Shown piece by piece: positions 38,901 to 49,108 of a stretch of 64,000 nucleotides of DNA (position 1 is the stretch's first letter; each line of letters begins with the position of its first letter). Source of the DNA: an uncultured Alphaproteobacteria bacterium (GTDB lineage: Bacteria; Pseudomonadota; Alphaproteobacteria; UBA8366; GCA-2717185); the NCBI GenBank assembly GCA_943788635.1, contig CALSRA010000010.1:62001-126000 (forward strand), written 5' to 3'. The notes under the pieces are model-generated. The model saw nothing but the letters and a program-made list of their open reading frames with translations, did not search any database and was not told the origin of the DNA. Both the position numbers and the translations under genes were made by a program.

Positions 38901-41675
38901 ATGAACGACGCTGCCTCTGCGCCCAAGCATGTCTTTCTGGTCGACGGTTCCGGCTTTATTTTCCGCGCCTTTCACGCGCTGCCGCCGATGACCCGTCCCG
39001 ACGGCACGCCGGTGAATGCCGTCTATGGCTTCACCAATATGTTGATGAAGCTGCTGCAGGATACCGACGCGGATCATATCGCGGTGATCTTCGATGCGGC
39101 GCGCAAGACCTTCCGCAGCGATATCTATCCCGCATACAAGGCGCAACGCCCGCCGCCGCCGGAAGACCTGGTGCCGCAGTTCGATCTGATCAAGTCACTG
39201 GTCGAAGCGTTCAATGTGCCCTCCGTGCAGATGGAAGGATATGAAGCCGACGACCTGATCGCGACCTATGCCCGGCTGGCACGGGAGCGCGGCGCGGATG
39301 TCACCATCGTGTCTTCCGACAAGGACCTGATGCAGCTCGTCACCGACAAGGTGACCATGCTGGATACCATGAAGAATGTCGAAATCGGCCCGGATGGCGT
39401 GGTGGCAAAATTTGGTGTCGGTCCCGACAAGGTGGTTGAGGTGCAGGCGCTGGCGGGAGATTCCGTCGACAATGTGCCAGGGGTTCCCGGCATCGGCATC
39501 AAGACGGCGGCACAGCTGATCAATGAATATGGTGATCTGGAGACGCTGCTGGCGCGGGCGGATGAAATCAAACAGCCGAAACGCCGCCAGAATCTCCTTG
39601 AATTTGCCGAACAGGCGCGGGTCAGCCGCCAGCTTGTTCAGTTGATGGATGATGTGCCGATTGAACGCGACCTGGACAGTTTTGCGCTGCAGGACCTTGA
39701 TCCGTTGCGGCTGACAGTATTTTTGCGCGAACAGGGTTTCAAGGCTGTCGTCGCCAAGATCGAAAGCCGGCACGGTGTTGCGCCGGCTGAATCCGGGGCG
39801 CCAAAGAAAGCCACCGAATACGAGCTGGTGCAGGACGAAGCCGCCTTGGCGCGCTGGATCGCAGCGGCGATGCGGGCTGGACAGGTCGCCTTCGATACCG
39901 AAACCACGGGGTTGGACGCGATGTGCGCCGAACTGGTTGGCGTGTCGATGTCTGTTGAGCTGGGCGATGCCTGTTATGTGCCGCTGGCGCATAAATCGGC
40001 GAAGGAGCAGGGTGCGTTCGACCTGGGGGATGGCGGCGGTGCAGGGGAAGACGCGCCGACGCAGGTGCCGCGCGAGCGGGCGCTTGAACTGTTGAAGCCG
40101 ATGCTCGAAGACCCGTCGGTTCTGAAGATCGGCCATAATATCAAATACGATGCGCTGCTGCTGTTGCGCTACGGCATCGCGATTGCGCCGGTTGACGACA
40201 CGATGCTGCTGTCCTTCGTGTTGGATGGCGGCGTGCACGGGCATGGCATGGACGAGCTGGCGGAACTGCATTTCGGCCATACCTGCATTTCCTTCAAGGA
40301 TGTTGCGGGGACAGGCCGCAACCAGATCACCTTCGATTATGTGCCGCTGAAGACGGCCTGTGATTATGCCGCCGAAGACGCGGATATCACGCTGCAACTG
40401 CACCGGTTGCTGAAGCCGCGGCTGGTCGAAGACCGTATGACCACGCTGTATGAAACCATCGAACGGCCGCTGGTGCCGGTGGTGTCGCGTATGGAACGCG
40501 AAGGCGTGCTGGTCGATCCGGAAGCCCTGCGCGGGCTCAGCCGCGATTTCGCGACGCGGATGGCGGCGCTGGAAATCGAAATCCACGAACTGGCCGGGGA
40601 AAAATTCAATATCGGTTCGCCCAAACAGCTTGGCGAAATCCTGTTCGACAAGATGTCGCTGCCCGGCGGCAAAAAGACCAAAACCGGTGCGTACAGCACC
40701 GACGCGCGCGTGCTGGACGACCTGGCTGCTGAAGGGCATGACCTGCCCGTCAGGATTGTGAGCTGGCGCCAGTTGTCGAAGCTGAAAAGTACCTATGCGG
40801 ATTCGCTGGTCGAACAGATCAACCCGGAAACCGGCCGTATCCATACGTCATATTCCATGACCGGGGCGCAGACCGGGCGAATGTCCTCAACCGATCCGAA
40901 CCTGCAGAATATTCCGATCCGGACTGAGGAAGGCCGGCGTATCCGGCAGACATTCATTGCGGCGCCCGGCAACAAGCTGTTGTCACTGGATTACAGCCAG
41001 ATCGAGTTGCGGGTTCTGGCGCATATCGCGGGTATCGACGCGCTGGTTCAGGCCTTCCGCGACGGGCTGGATATTCATGCAATGACCGCCAGCGAAATGT
41101 TCGGCGTGCCCATCGAAGGCATGGATCCGATCGTCCGGCGCAATGCCAAGGCGATCAATTTCGGCATTATTTACGGCATCAGCCCATTCGGGCTGGCGCG
41201 TCAGTTGTCGATCCCGCAGGGCGAGGCAAAATCCTATATCGAGGCGTATTTCGAACGCTTTCCCGGGATCAAGGACTACATGGAATCCGCACGTGAGGAA
41301 TGCCGTACGAACGGATTTGTGACGACCCTGTTCGGCCGCCGCATCCATCTGCCGATGATCAACGACAAGAACCCGATGCGCCGTAATTATGCGGAACGGC
41401 AGGCGATCAATGCGCCGGTACAGGGCTCCGCCGCCGATATCATTAAGCGCGCCATGATCCGCGTGCCCGCCGCGTTGCGGGCGGCAAACCTGGATGCATT
41501 GATGCTGTTGCAGGTACATGATGAATTGCTGTTCGAAGTACCTGAATCCCAGATGGACGAGACGGTGCGTGTTGTTGGTGCCGTGATGGAAAATGCGGCG
41601 TTGCCGGGTCTGACGTTATCGGTGCCGTTGGTGGTTGATGCGGGCTTTGGCGACAATTGGGACGAAGCCCATTAG
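38901..41675 (+). CDS. polA: DNA polymerase I (5'-3' exo, 3'-5' exo and polymerase domains)
   Basis: HVFLVDGSGFIFRAFHALPPMTRPDGTPVNAVYGF; FDTETTGLD; LSLDYSQIELRVLAHIAG; LQVHDELLFEVP. Confidence 0.97.
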   Translation: MNDAASAPKHVFLVDGSGFIFRAFHALPPMTRPDGTPVNAVYGFTNMLMKLLQDTDADHIAVIFDAARKTFRSDIYPAYKAQRPPPPEDLVPQFDLIKSLVEAFNVPSVQMEGYEADDLIATYARLARERGADVTIVSSDKDLMQLVTDKVTMLDTMKNVEIGPDGVVAKFGVGPDKVVEVQALAGDSVDNVPGVPGIGIKTAAQLINEYGDLETLLARADEIKQPKRRQNLLEFAEQARVSRQLVQLMDDVPIERDLDSFALQDLDPLRLTVFLREQGFKAVVAKIESRHGVAPAESGAPKKATEYELVQDEAALARWIAAAMRAGQVAFDTETTGLDAMCAELVGVSMSVELGDACYVPLAHKSAKEQGAFDLGDGGGAGEDAPTQVPRERALELLKPMLEDPSVLKIGHNIKYDALLLLRYGIAIAPVDDTMLLSFVLDGGVHGHGMDELAELHFGHTCISFKDVAGTGRNQITFDYVPLKTACDYAAEDADITLQLHRLLKPRLVEDRMTTLYETIERPLVPVVSRMEREGVLVDPEALRGLSRDFATRMAALEIEIHELAGEKFNIGSPKQLGEILFDKMSLPGGKKTKTGAYSTDARVLDDLAAEGHDLPVRIVSWRQLSKLKSTYADSLVEQINPETGRIHTSYSMTGAQTGRMSSTDPNLQNIPIRTEEGRRIRQTFIAAPGNKLLSLDYSQIELRVLAHIAGIDALVQAFRDGLDIHAMTASEMFGVPIEGMDPIVRRNAKAINFGIIYGISPFGLARQLSIPQGEAKSYIEAYFERFPGIKDYMESAREECRTNGFVTTLFGRRIHLPMINDKNPMRRNYAERQAINAPVQGSAADIIKRAMIRVPAALRAANLDALMLLQVHDELLFEVPESQMDETVRVVGAVMENAALPGLTLSVPLVVDAGFGDNWDEAH

Positions 41676-41826
41676 CGCCATCCTTTTGCGATAATCCCAG
41701 TGGACGGGGCCCCCTCTGGACGATGGGACCCGGGAAGAACTATTGTCCGGTTCCTGATCACATGGGATCGCCCGGTCCCGTTATTTTCCATGGCGCATGC
41801 CAACGAAGCCTGAAAGAGAAAACAGA

Positions 41827-42906
41827 ATGACCGTGACGATCGACCATAACAAGTTGCGCACCATTGTTGCCGAAATCTGCGCCCATGCGGGCAGCACGGG
41901 GGATGAGCCGAAGCTTGTCGCCGACAATCTGGTGACCGCGAACCTGATGGGCCATGACAGCCATGGGGTTGGAATGTTGCACCGGTACGTTTCCTGCAGC
42001 AAGGAAGGCGAAGCAAATCTGAACGCGCATGCCAAGATCATCGTCGATAACGGTGCGATGATCGTCGTGGACGGGCAGGCGGGCCTTGGCCAGGTTATCG
42101 GCGGCGAGGCGATGGATTTCGGTATCGAGCGCGCAAGGCAGCATGGCTGCGCCATTGTCGCGACGCGGCGGTCTTTCCATCTGGGCCGCATCGGCGCCTG
42201 GGCGGAACGATGCGCGGAACAGGGTTTCGTGTCGATGCACCACACCAATGTGGTTGGACACAGTCCGCATGTCGCCCCGTTCGGCGCGCGCGAGGCAAAG
42301 TATTCGACCAACCCCTATACGGTCGGCATTCCGGCGACGGATGATAACCCGGTGACGATTCTGGATATGGCCACCAGCGTCGTGGCGATGGGCAAGGTCC
42401 GGGTCGCCAAGAACAAGGGCGAACAGGTTGCTCCCGGCACGCTGGTCGATGCCGATGGCAATGAAACCACCGATCCCAACGTCATGTACTCCGAACCCCG
42501 GGGTGCTGCCCTGCCGTTTGGCGGACACAAGGGCGGCGGGCTGGCGCTTATGAACGAACTGCTTGGCGGTGTGCTGTGTGGTGGTCATACGATGCGCCCG
42601 GAAACCAATCGGCCGCGCGATGCCATTCTGAACAACATGCTCAGCATCATCATTGACCCGTCCAAGCTGATCGACAATGCGTTTTTCACCGACGAACTGA
42701 ACGCGACCCTTGCCTATGTGAAGGGTGCCAAGCCGATTGATCCGGCGAAGCCTGTGCTGGTGCCCGGCGATCCGGAACGTATGCGCAAGGCGGACCGGGA
42801 AGCCAATGGTGTGCCGATTGATGACAATACCTGGGAGGAAATCCTGGCGTGTGGTGATTCCGTCGGCTTTGGCCGCAACCGGATTCTCGATATCAGCGGG
42901 TCATAA
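41827..42906 (+). CDS. malate/L-lactate dehydrogenase (Ldh_2) family oxidoreductase
   Basis: LVTANLMGHDSHGVGMLHRYV; FGGHKGGGLALMNELLGGVL. Confidence 0.92.
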   Translation: MTVTIDHNKLRTIVAEICAHAGSTGDEPKLVADNLVTANLMGHDSHGVGMLHRYVSCSKEGEANLNAHAKIIVDNGAMIVVDGQAGLGQVIGGEAMDFGIERARQHGCAIVATRRSFHLGRIGAWAERCAEQGFVSMHHTNVVGHSPHVAPFGAREAKYSTNPYTVGIPATDDNPVTILDMATSVVAMGKVRVAKNKGEQVAPGTLVDADGNETTDPNVMYSEPRGAALPFGGHKGGGLALMNELLGGVLCGGHTMRPETNRPRDAILNNMLSIIIDPSKLIDNAFFTDELNATLAYVKGAKPIDPAKPVLVPGDPERMRKADREANGVPIDDNTWEEILACGDSVGFGRNRILDISGS

Positions 42907-42930
42907 GAAGAACTAGGGAGCGACTTAATT

Positions 42931-43551
42931 ATGCTCAAGATCATAGGCCGGATTACGTCCGGCAATGTCATGAAGCCGCTCTGGGTAGCGGATGAAATCG
43001 GCCTTGAATACGAACAGGTAAACTGGGGCGGGGCCTTCGGGGGCAATGATAACCCGGAATACCGGGCGATGAACCCGATGGGGCTGGTGCCGACGCTGGT
43101 CGATGGTGATTTCACCCTGTTCGAATCAAATGCGATTACCCGATATCTGTGTGCGAAGCATTCCTTCGGAACGCTCTACCCCGAAGACCTGCAGGTCCGC
43201 GGCGTGGCGGATGCCTGGATGGACTGGAAGCTGAACGCGATCAATCCGTTCATGCGTCATGTCTTCTGGGGCCTCGTGCGGACCAAGCCGGAAGACCGCG
43301 ACATGGATCAGATCAATAACGCGATCCAGGAAGGTATCCGCATCTGGTCGATGCTGGACCGGCATCTCGAAGGCCGGAAGTTCATTGCCGGGGATGACCT
43401 CACGATGGGCGATATCCCGCTTGGCCCGCAGGCGCATCGCTGGATGATGCTGGTCAAGGATAGGCCTGCCATGCCGAATTTCGATGCGTGGTACGAGCGT
43501 CTGACCCAGCGTCCCGCATTCGCCAAACACTGTATGATTCCGCTGGAATAA
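42931..43551 (+). CDS. glutathione S-transferase family protein
   Basis: MNPMGLVPTLVDGDFTLFESNAITRYLCAKH; FIAGDDLTMGDIPLGPQAHRW. Confidence 0.92.
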   Translation: MLKIIGRITSGNVMKPLWVADEIGLEYEQVNWGGAFGGNDNPEYRAMNPMGLVPTLVDGDFTLFESNAITRYLCAKHSFGTLYPEDLQVRGVADAWMDWKLNAINPFMRHVFWGLVRTKPEDRDMDQINNAIQEGIRIWSMLDRHLEGRKFIAGDDLTMGDIPLGPQAHRWMMLVKDRPAMPNFDAWYERLTQRPAFAKHCMIPLE

Positions 43552-43593
43552 GCGGTTTTACCTCGGTTCCCTTTATCGATTTAGATGATGTTG

Positions 43594-43636
43594 TTGACAA
43601 AATGAACAACGTTCAATTAAAAATGAACAATGTTCA
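43594..43636 (+). promoter_or_regulatory. promoter with two tandem TGAAC-N3-GTTCA operators 21 bp apart
   Basis: TTGACA(43594-43599)-N17-TTAAAA(43617-43622); TGAACAACGTTCA 43603-43615 and TGAACAATGTTCA 43624-43636, within a 21-bp direct repeat. Confidence 0.65.
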
Positions 43637-43657
43637 ATTAACCGAAAGCGTGATGGT

Positions 43658-44282
43658 ATGGGACGTCGTTCGGATCACAGTCGCGAAGAAATCAGGCAGA
43701 TGGCGTTGGCCGCGGCAATGCGGCGGCTCGCCTCGGGTGGCCTGTCATCCCTTACGGCGCGCGGTGTCGCGGATGATATCGGCTATGCCGTGGGTACGCT
43801 CTACAACCTGTTCGACGACTTCGATACCCTGATCGTTCATGTGAATGGGGCGACGCTGGACCTGTTGCACGATGCGCTTGCGCCGGTGGTGACCGGCGAT
43901 GACGCCGACATCGACCTGGCGGCGCTGCTGGCGGGCCTATCTGCGGTTTCTGGAAGATCGCCCGCATTTGTGGGGCGCGCTGTTCGAGCACCGCCGTGGG
44001 AACGACGTGTTGTTGCCGGACTGGTATCTGGCCAAGGTCGACCGGGTGCTGGGTATTCTCGAAAAAGCACTGCGACCGATTTTCCCAAATGACGATACGG
44101 CGGGCTGCGCCGAAGCCGCCCGCGTGTTGTGGGCGGCGCTGCACGGAATCTGTTCGCTTGGCGGCACCGGGAAATTGTCGGTGATTTCGGCACGGACCAC
44201 CGCTGATATGGCGCATTCCCTCGTTGAAAACTATGTCGCCGGGCTGCGGTCCCGGCAGCTTCATGCGTCTGACGAGGCATAG
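43658..44282 (+). pseudogene. TetR family regulator, apparent single frameshift near 43935-43945
   Basis: MGRRSDHSREEIRQMALAAAMRRLASGGLSSLTARGVADDIGYAVGTLYNLFDDFDTLIVHVN in frame 1; YLRFLEDRPHLWGALFEHRRGNDVLLPDWYLAKVDRVLGILEKAL in the other frame. Confidence 0.85.
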
Positions 44283-44291
44283 GAGAACATT

Positions 44292-47200
44292 ATGTCAAAC
44301 AAGCCAGTCAAAAGCCTGCTGATGACCCGGCGGTTCCTGCTGCCGCTGTTCGTGACCCAGTTTCTGGGCGCGATGAACGACAATGTGTTCAAGAATGCAC
44401 TTGTGCTCCTGCTGTTGTATCGCATTGCCGACCAGGCTGGCATGAACGGCCAGATCCTGGTCACGGCGGCGGCCGGTGTCTTTATCCTGCCATTCTTCCT
44501 GTTTTCTGCTTCGGCGGGGCAGATTGCGGACAAGTTCGAAAAGTCATCCCTGATCCGCCGTATCAAACTGGCGGAAATCGCCATCATGGGGCTGGCCGGT
44601 TTCGGGCTGTTTGCCGCTGATATCTGGTTTCTGTTCGGCGTGTTGTTTCTGATGGGGACGCAATCGGCATTTTTCGGCCCGCTGAAATACGCAATCCTGC
44701 CGGATCATCTCGCCGAGGATGAACTGATTACCGGCAACGCGCTGATCGAGGCCGGAACCTTCCTCGCCATTCTGACCGGTACCGTCATTGGCGGCCTGCT
44801 TGTTCTCGAAGCGAATGGCATCGCCTATATCACGACGACCGTTCTTGTCCTTGCCATTATCGGGTGGGGCGGCAGTCGCTATATTCCCCATGCGCCACCC
44901 GCCGACCCCACGTTAAAAATGAGCGTCAATTTTCTATCCGAAACCTGGCGGATCGTCGCCCGTTCGGCGCAACAACGTTCGGTATTCCTGTCGACCCTCG
45001 GTATTTCGTGGTTCTGGCTTGTCGGGGCGACGTTCCTGTCGCAATTTCCGGCGCTGGCCCGTGATGTTATTGGCGGCGACGCGACCGTCGTGACGCTGTT
45101 CCTGACCGTTTTCTCGGTCGGCATCGGTCCTTGGGTCTCTTCTGTGTAACCGGCTTTTGAAGGGGCGGATTGACGCGCGCTATGCCCCCCTGGGCGCGCT
45201 CGGAATCTCCCTCTTCATGTTCGATCTATATGCCGCTGTCGGGGGGCTGACGCCATCGGCGACGCTGATCAATGCAGTTGAGTTTTCCACGAACCCGGCG
45301 CATTGGCGAATCCTGATCGACCTGCTGCTGATATCGGTTTCCAGCGGGCTCTATATCGTCCCGCTATACGCAATTCTGCAGGCGCGAAGCGACGATGCGG
45401 AGCGTTCCCGCATGGTTGCCGCCAACAATATTCTGAATGCGCTGTTCATGGTGGGCGGTGCCGCGATTGCCGCCGCTATGCTGGCTGCCGGGGTGTCGAT
45501 CCCCGTGTTGTTTCTGGTTGTCGCCTGCGCCAATCTTTTCGTGGTCATTTATATATGCGGGCTTTTGCCGGATGTCCTTTTGAAGGCCAGCCTCGCCTGG
45601 CTTCTGCGCCGTCTTTATCGGGTGGAAATTCGCGGCTGGGAGAACGTTGAAGCGCTGGGTCCCCGTGCCGTGATTGTCGCAAACCATGTCTCCTTCCTGG
45701 ACGGCGCGCTGTTGGCGGCCTTCCTGCCGGGCGCGCCGACTTTCGCCGTCAACACCCAGATGGCACAACGCTGGTGGCTGAAACCATTTATGGGCCTGTT
45801 CGATGCGTTGCCGGTCGATCCGACCAATCCCCTTGCCATAAAGACGATGGTGAAAGCGGTTGCCGATGGACGGCATTGCGTGATCTTTCCCGAAGGCCGC
45901 ATCACCGAAACCGGCTCCCTGATGAAGGTGCATGAAGGGCCCGGCATGATTGCCGACAAGGCGGATGCGGAAATTCTTCCCGTCCGGATTGACGGCGCGC
46001 AGTACACTCCTTTCTCGCGGATGCGGGGCAAGGTAAGGCTGCGCTGGTTCCCGAAAATCACCCTTACATTTCTGGCGCCGCGCCGGATTGACGTGCCGGC
46101 GGCGATTGCCGGGCGGGAGCGGCGGCAGCAGATCGGATTGAAGCTATATGACGAACTGTCTGATCTGGTCTTCGAAACACGGCCGCAACGCCAGACCCTG
46201 TTCGATGCGCTGGTCGATGCGCGTGGGATTTATGGTCGCCGTGCCGCGATTGCGGAAGATGTTGCCCGTAAACCCATAACCTATAGCCGCCTGATCGCCG
46301 GCGCCCTTGTGTTGGGCCGCAGGCTTGTTGCGGATACGCAGCCCCGCGAACGCATTGGTGTCTTCCTGCCAAATTCGCTTGGTGCGCTGGTGACATTCTT
46401 TGGCTTGCAGGCCTATGGCCGCGTCCCCGCCATGTTGAACTACTCCACCGGTTCGGCCAATCTGCTGGCGTCCTGCAAAGCCGCCCGGCTCAGCCGAATC
46501 ATTATCTCGCGACGGTTTGTCGAACTCGGCAAACTGGAAGGTGCCGTGGCGGTGCTGGAGCAGGACCATCAGTTGATCTGGCTGGAAGACATCCACAGCG
46601 GGATCGGAATCGTGGACAAGGTTCACGGCTTGCTTGCGGGCCGGTTCGCCAGCTGGCGTGCTTCGCCTGCGGCGCCGGATGATGCGGCAGTGGTCCTGTT
46701 CACGTCAGGCTCGGAAGGAACACCCAAAGGGGTCGTCCTGTCGCACGCCAATTTCCTGTCGAATTGTTATCAGCTTGCGGCGCGGGTCGATTTCAACGCC
46801 AGCGACCGGGTGCTGAACGCCCTGCCGATCTTCCATTCCTTCGGCCTGACCGGCGGGTCTGATCCTGCCGGTCTGTGTGTCGGGCGTCCGGACCTTTCTC
46901 TATCCCTCGCCGCTGCACTACCGGATCGTGCCGGCCCTTGGCCTACGACATGAACGCGACCATCCTGTTCGGCACCGACACGTTCTTGGCCGGCTATGCC
47001 CGCGTTGCGCCATGCCTATGACTTTTTACAGCGTCCGGCTATGTCTTCGCCGGCGCGGAAAAGGTCAAGCCCGAGACCCGCCGGGTCTGGTCGGACAAGT
47101 TCGGGCTGCGCATCCTCGAAGGGCTATGGCGCGACCGAAACCGCGCCCGCTACTCGCGGCCAACACCCCGATGCATTTCCGCGCCGGCACCGTCGGGCGC

Positions 47201-47737
47201 CTGCTGCCCGGCATCGACTCGCGCGCCTCGAGCCCGTGCCCGGCGTCGATGCGGGGCGGCAGGCTGTACTGGTCGCGCGGCCCGAACGTGATGCTCGGCT
47301 ATCTCCGTGCGCCGAACGCGCCGGCGGTGCTTCGAAGCACCGTTCCGGCCGGCTGAGTACGACACCGGCGACATCGTTGATATCGACGCCGAGTGGCTTC
47401 GTGACGATCGCCGGGTCGCGCCTGAAGCGTTTCGCCAAGATCGCCGGCGAGATGGTGTCGCTCGCGGCGCCGCGGAGGCATCTGGCCGGCGCAGGTCATG
47501 GCCGGATCACGCCCACGCCGTTGTCGCCCTGCCCGATCGCGCGCAAGGGTGAGCAGACTCGTGCTGGTCACCGACTGCCCGGATGCAGCCGGCTCCGCCC
47601 TGTCCGCCGCTGCCCGTGAGCGAGGCATCGCCGAAATCATGGTGCCGCGAACCGTAAAAGTCGTGGATGCAATACCGGTTTTGGGAACGGGAAAGACGGA
47701 TTATGTCGCCGTACTGACGGCAGCGAGTGGCGATTAG
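44292..47737 (+). pseudogene. MFS (LplT-like) + PlsC acyltransferase + AMP-dependent synthetase fusion (Aas-like), frameshifted
   Basis: MFS: LLPLFVTQFLGAMNDNVFKNALV; PlsC: VIVANHVSFLDGALLAAFLPG, FPEGRITETGSL; AMP-ligase: VLFTSGSEGTPKGVVLSHANFL; frameshift ~45128 and several between 46860 and 47560. Confidence 0.86.
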
Positions 47738-47812
47738 CTGAATAGCGTGGCGACGCTTCGCCTTGCACCTGAAACCATCCCAATTCATACTGCCGGCAGG
47801 AGGAGTTTGGAT

Positions 47813-48142
47813 ATGACGGACAGGCGACGACACCACGATATGGGCGGCGTTCCGGAAGCGGATCCGATCCCGCAGGAAGGGCATACTTCGGAGCCTTGGG
47901 AGAAGCGGGTCGATGCGATCAAGGCCCTGCTGTCGGATAACAAGCGGAAACTGCTGACCACCGATGAAATGCGGCGCGGTATCGAGGATCTGGGTGCCGA
48001 CGCCTATGAACGGTACAGCTATTACGAACGGTGGATTGCCTCCGTTACCAACAATATGCTGGAAAAGAAGGTGTTCACCGTCGACGAACTCGGCCGCAAG
48101 ATGGCCGAGATCGAGGCGCGGCAGGACAACAAGCCGTTATGA
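47813..48142 (+). CDS. nitrile hydratase/thiocyanate hydrolase family subunit (N-terminal half of the NHase beta type)
   Basis: HHDMGGVPEADPIPQEGHTSEPWEKRVDAIKALL...YERYSYYERWIASVTNNMLEKKVFTVDEL; AGGAGG upstream of ATG. Confidence 0.8.
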   Translation: MTDRRRHHDMGGVPEADPIPQEGHTSEPWEKRVDAIKALLSDNKRKLLTTDEMRRGIEDLGADAYERYSYYERWIASVTNNMLEKKVFTVDELGRKMAEIEARQDNKPL

Positions 48143-48441
48143 GCGCGCGCTACAAAGAAGGCGATTCCGTACGCGTACGGACCGCATATCCGCCGGGGCA
48201 TTGCCGTACGCCGTTCTATTGCCGCGGCAAGTCCGGGGTGGTTGTCCGCCATTGCGGTGAATTCCGGAACCCGGAAGAACTGGCTTATGGCGCCTATGAA
48301 GGGCCACTGACGCCGATGTACCGGGTGCGGTTCGAACAAAAGGACCTGTGGCCGGATTATGACGGTTCGGCACGGGATAAATGCGAGATCGAAATTTACG
48401 AGCACTGGCTGGTGCCGGCGGAGGGAGCGGATCATGCATGA
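48139..48441 (+). CDS. nitrile hydratase/thiocyanate hydrolase family subunit (C-terminal half of the NHase beta type, SH3-like)
   Basis: YKEGDSVRVRTAYPPGHCRTPFYCRGKSGVVVRHCGEFRNPEELAYGAYEGPLTPMYRVRFEQKDLW; ATGA overlap with the upstream gene. Confidence 0.82.
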   Translation: MSARYKEGDSVRVRTAYPPGHCRTPFYCRGKSGVVVRHCGEFRNPEELAYGAYEGPLTPMYRVRFEQKDLWPDYDGSARDKCEIEIYEHWLVPAEGADHA

Positions 48442-49108
48442 CGACCACGATCATCACGAGCATCACCACGACCATGACCATGGCATGTATGAGGTCGATC
48501 CGCTGCACTATCATCCGCCGCAGCCGGACCTGGAAGATTCGAAACTGACGCATCACCAGATCATGCAGATGGCGGTAGCTGAACTGCTGATCGAAAAAGG
48601 CGTGATCACGGCGGATGAGCTGCGCGCACAGATCGACTTCATGGATTCGATTACGCCGGCGCGGGGCGCGACGCTGGTTGCACGCGCCTGGACCGACCCC
48701 GCATTCAAGGAACGTCTGGTTGCCGATTCCCGAAAAGCCGGGGCGGAAATTGATATGGAGCTCGGGCCGATCCCAATTCTGGTTATGGAAAATACACCGA
48801 CGGTGCATAACCTGATCGTCTGCACCCTGTGTTCGTGTTATCCGAAAATGCTGCTCGGCACACCACCGGACTGGTACAAGTCCCGCAGCTATCGTCGCCG
48901 GGCGATCAGCGAGCCGCGCAAGGTACTGGCCGAATTCGGCACGACGCTCAGCGATGATATTGAATTGCGGGTGCATGACAGCACCGCCGACATGCGCTAC
49001 CTGGTTTTGCCGATGCGGCCGGAAGGCACGGATGGGATGGACGAAGCGGCGCTGGCCAGGCTCGTGACGCGGGACTGTATGGTCGGGGTCGCTGTACCGC
49101 AGTCATGA
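48434..49108 (+). CDS. nitrile hydratase alpha / thiocyanate hydrolase gamma subunit, with His-rich N-terminus
   Basis: metal-site motif VCTLCSC; TPPDWYKSRSYRRRAISEPRKVLAEFG; N-term MHDDHDHHEHHHDHDHG. Confidence 0.9.
   Translation: MHDDHDHHEHHHDHDHGMYEVDPLHYHPPQPDLEDSKLTHHQIMQMAVAELLIEKGVITADELRAQIDFMDSITPARGATLVARAWTDPAFKERLVADSRKAGAEIDMELGPIPILVMENTPTVHNLIVCTLCSCYPKMLLGTPPDWYKSRSYRRRAISEPRKVLAEFGTTLSDDIELRVHDSTADMRYLVLPMRPEGTDGMDEAALARLVTRDCMVGVAVPQS

Noticed and set aside
39195-40844. 549-aa minus-strand ORF
   Set aside because: Antisense to polA; Arg/Gln/His-rich composition typical of a shadow ORF in GC-rich DNA.
46860-47570. Horizontally acquired GC-rich insertion
   Set aside because: The segment still encodes the expected AMP-ligase motifs in order, so it is the same gene with damaged frame, not an insertion.
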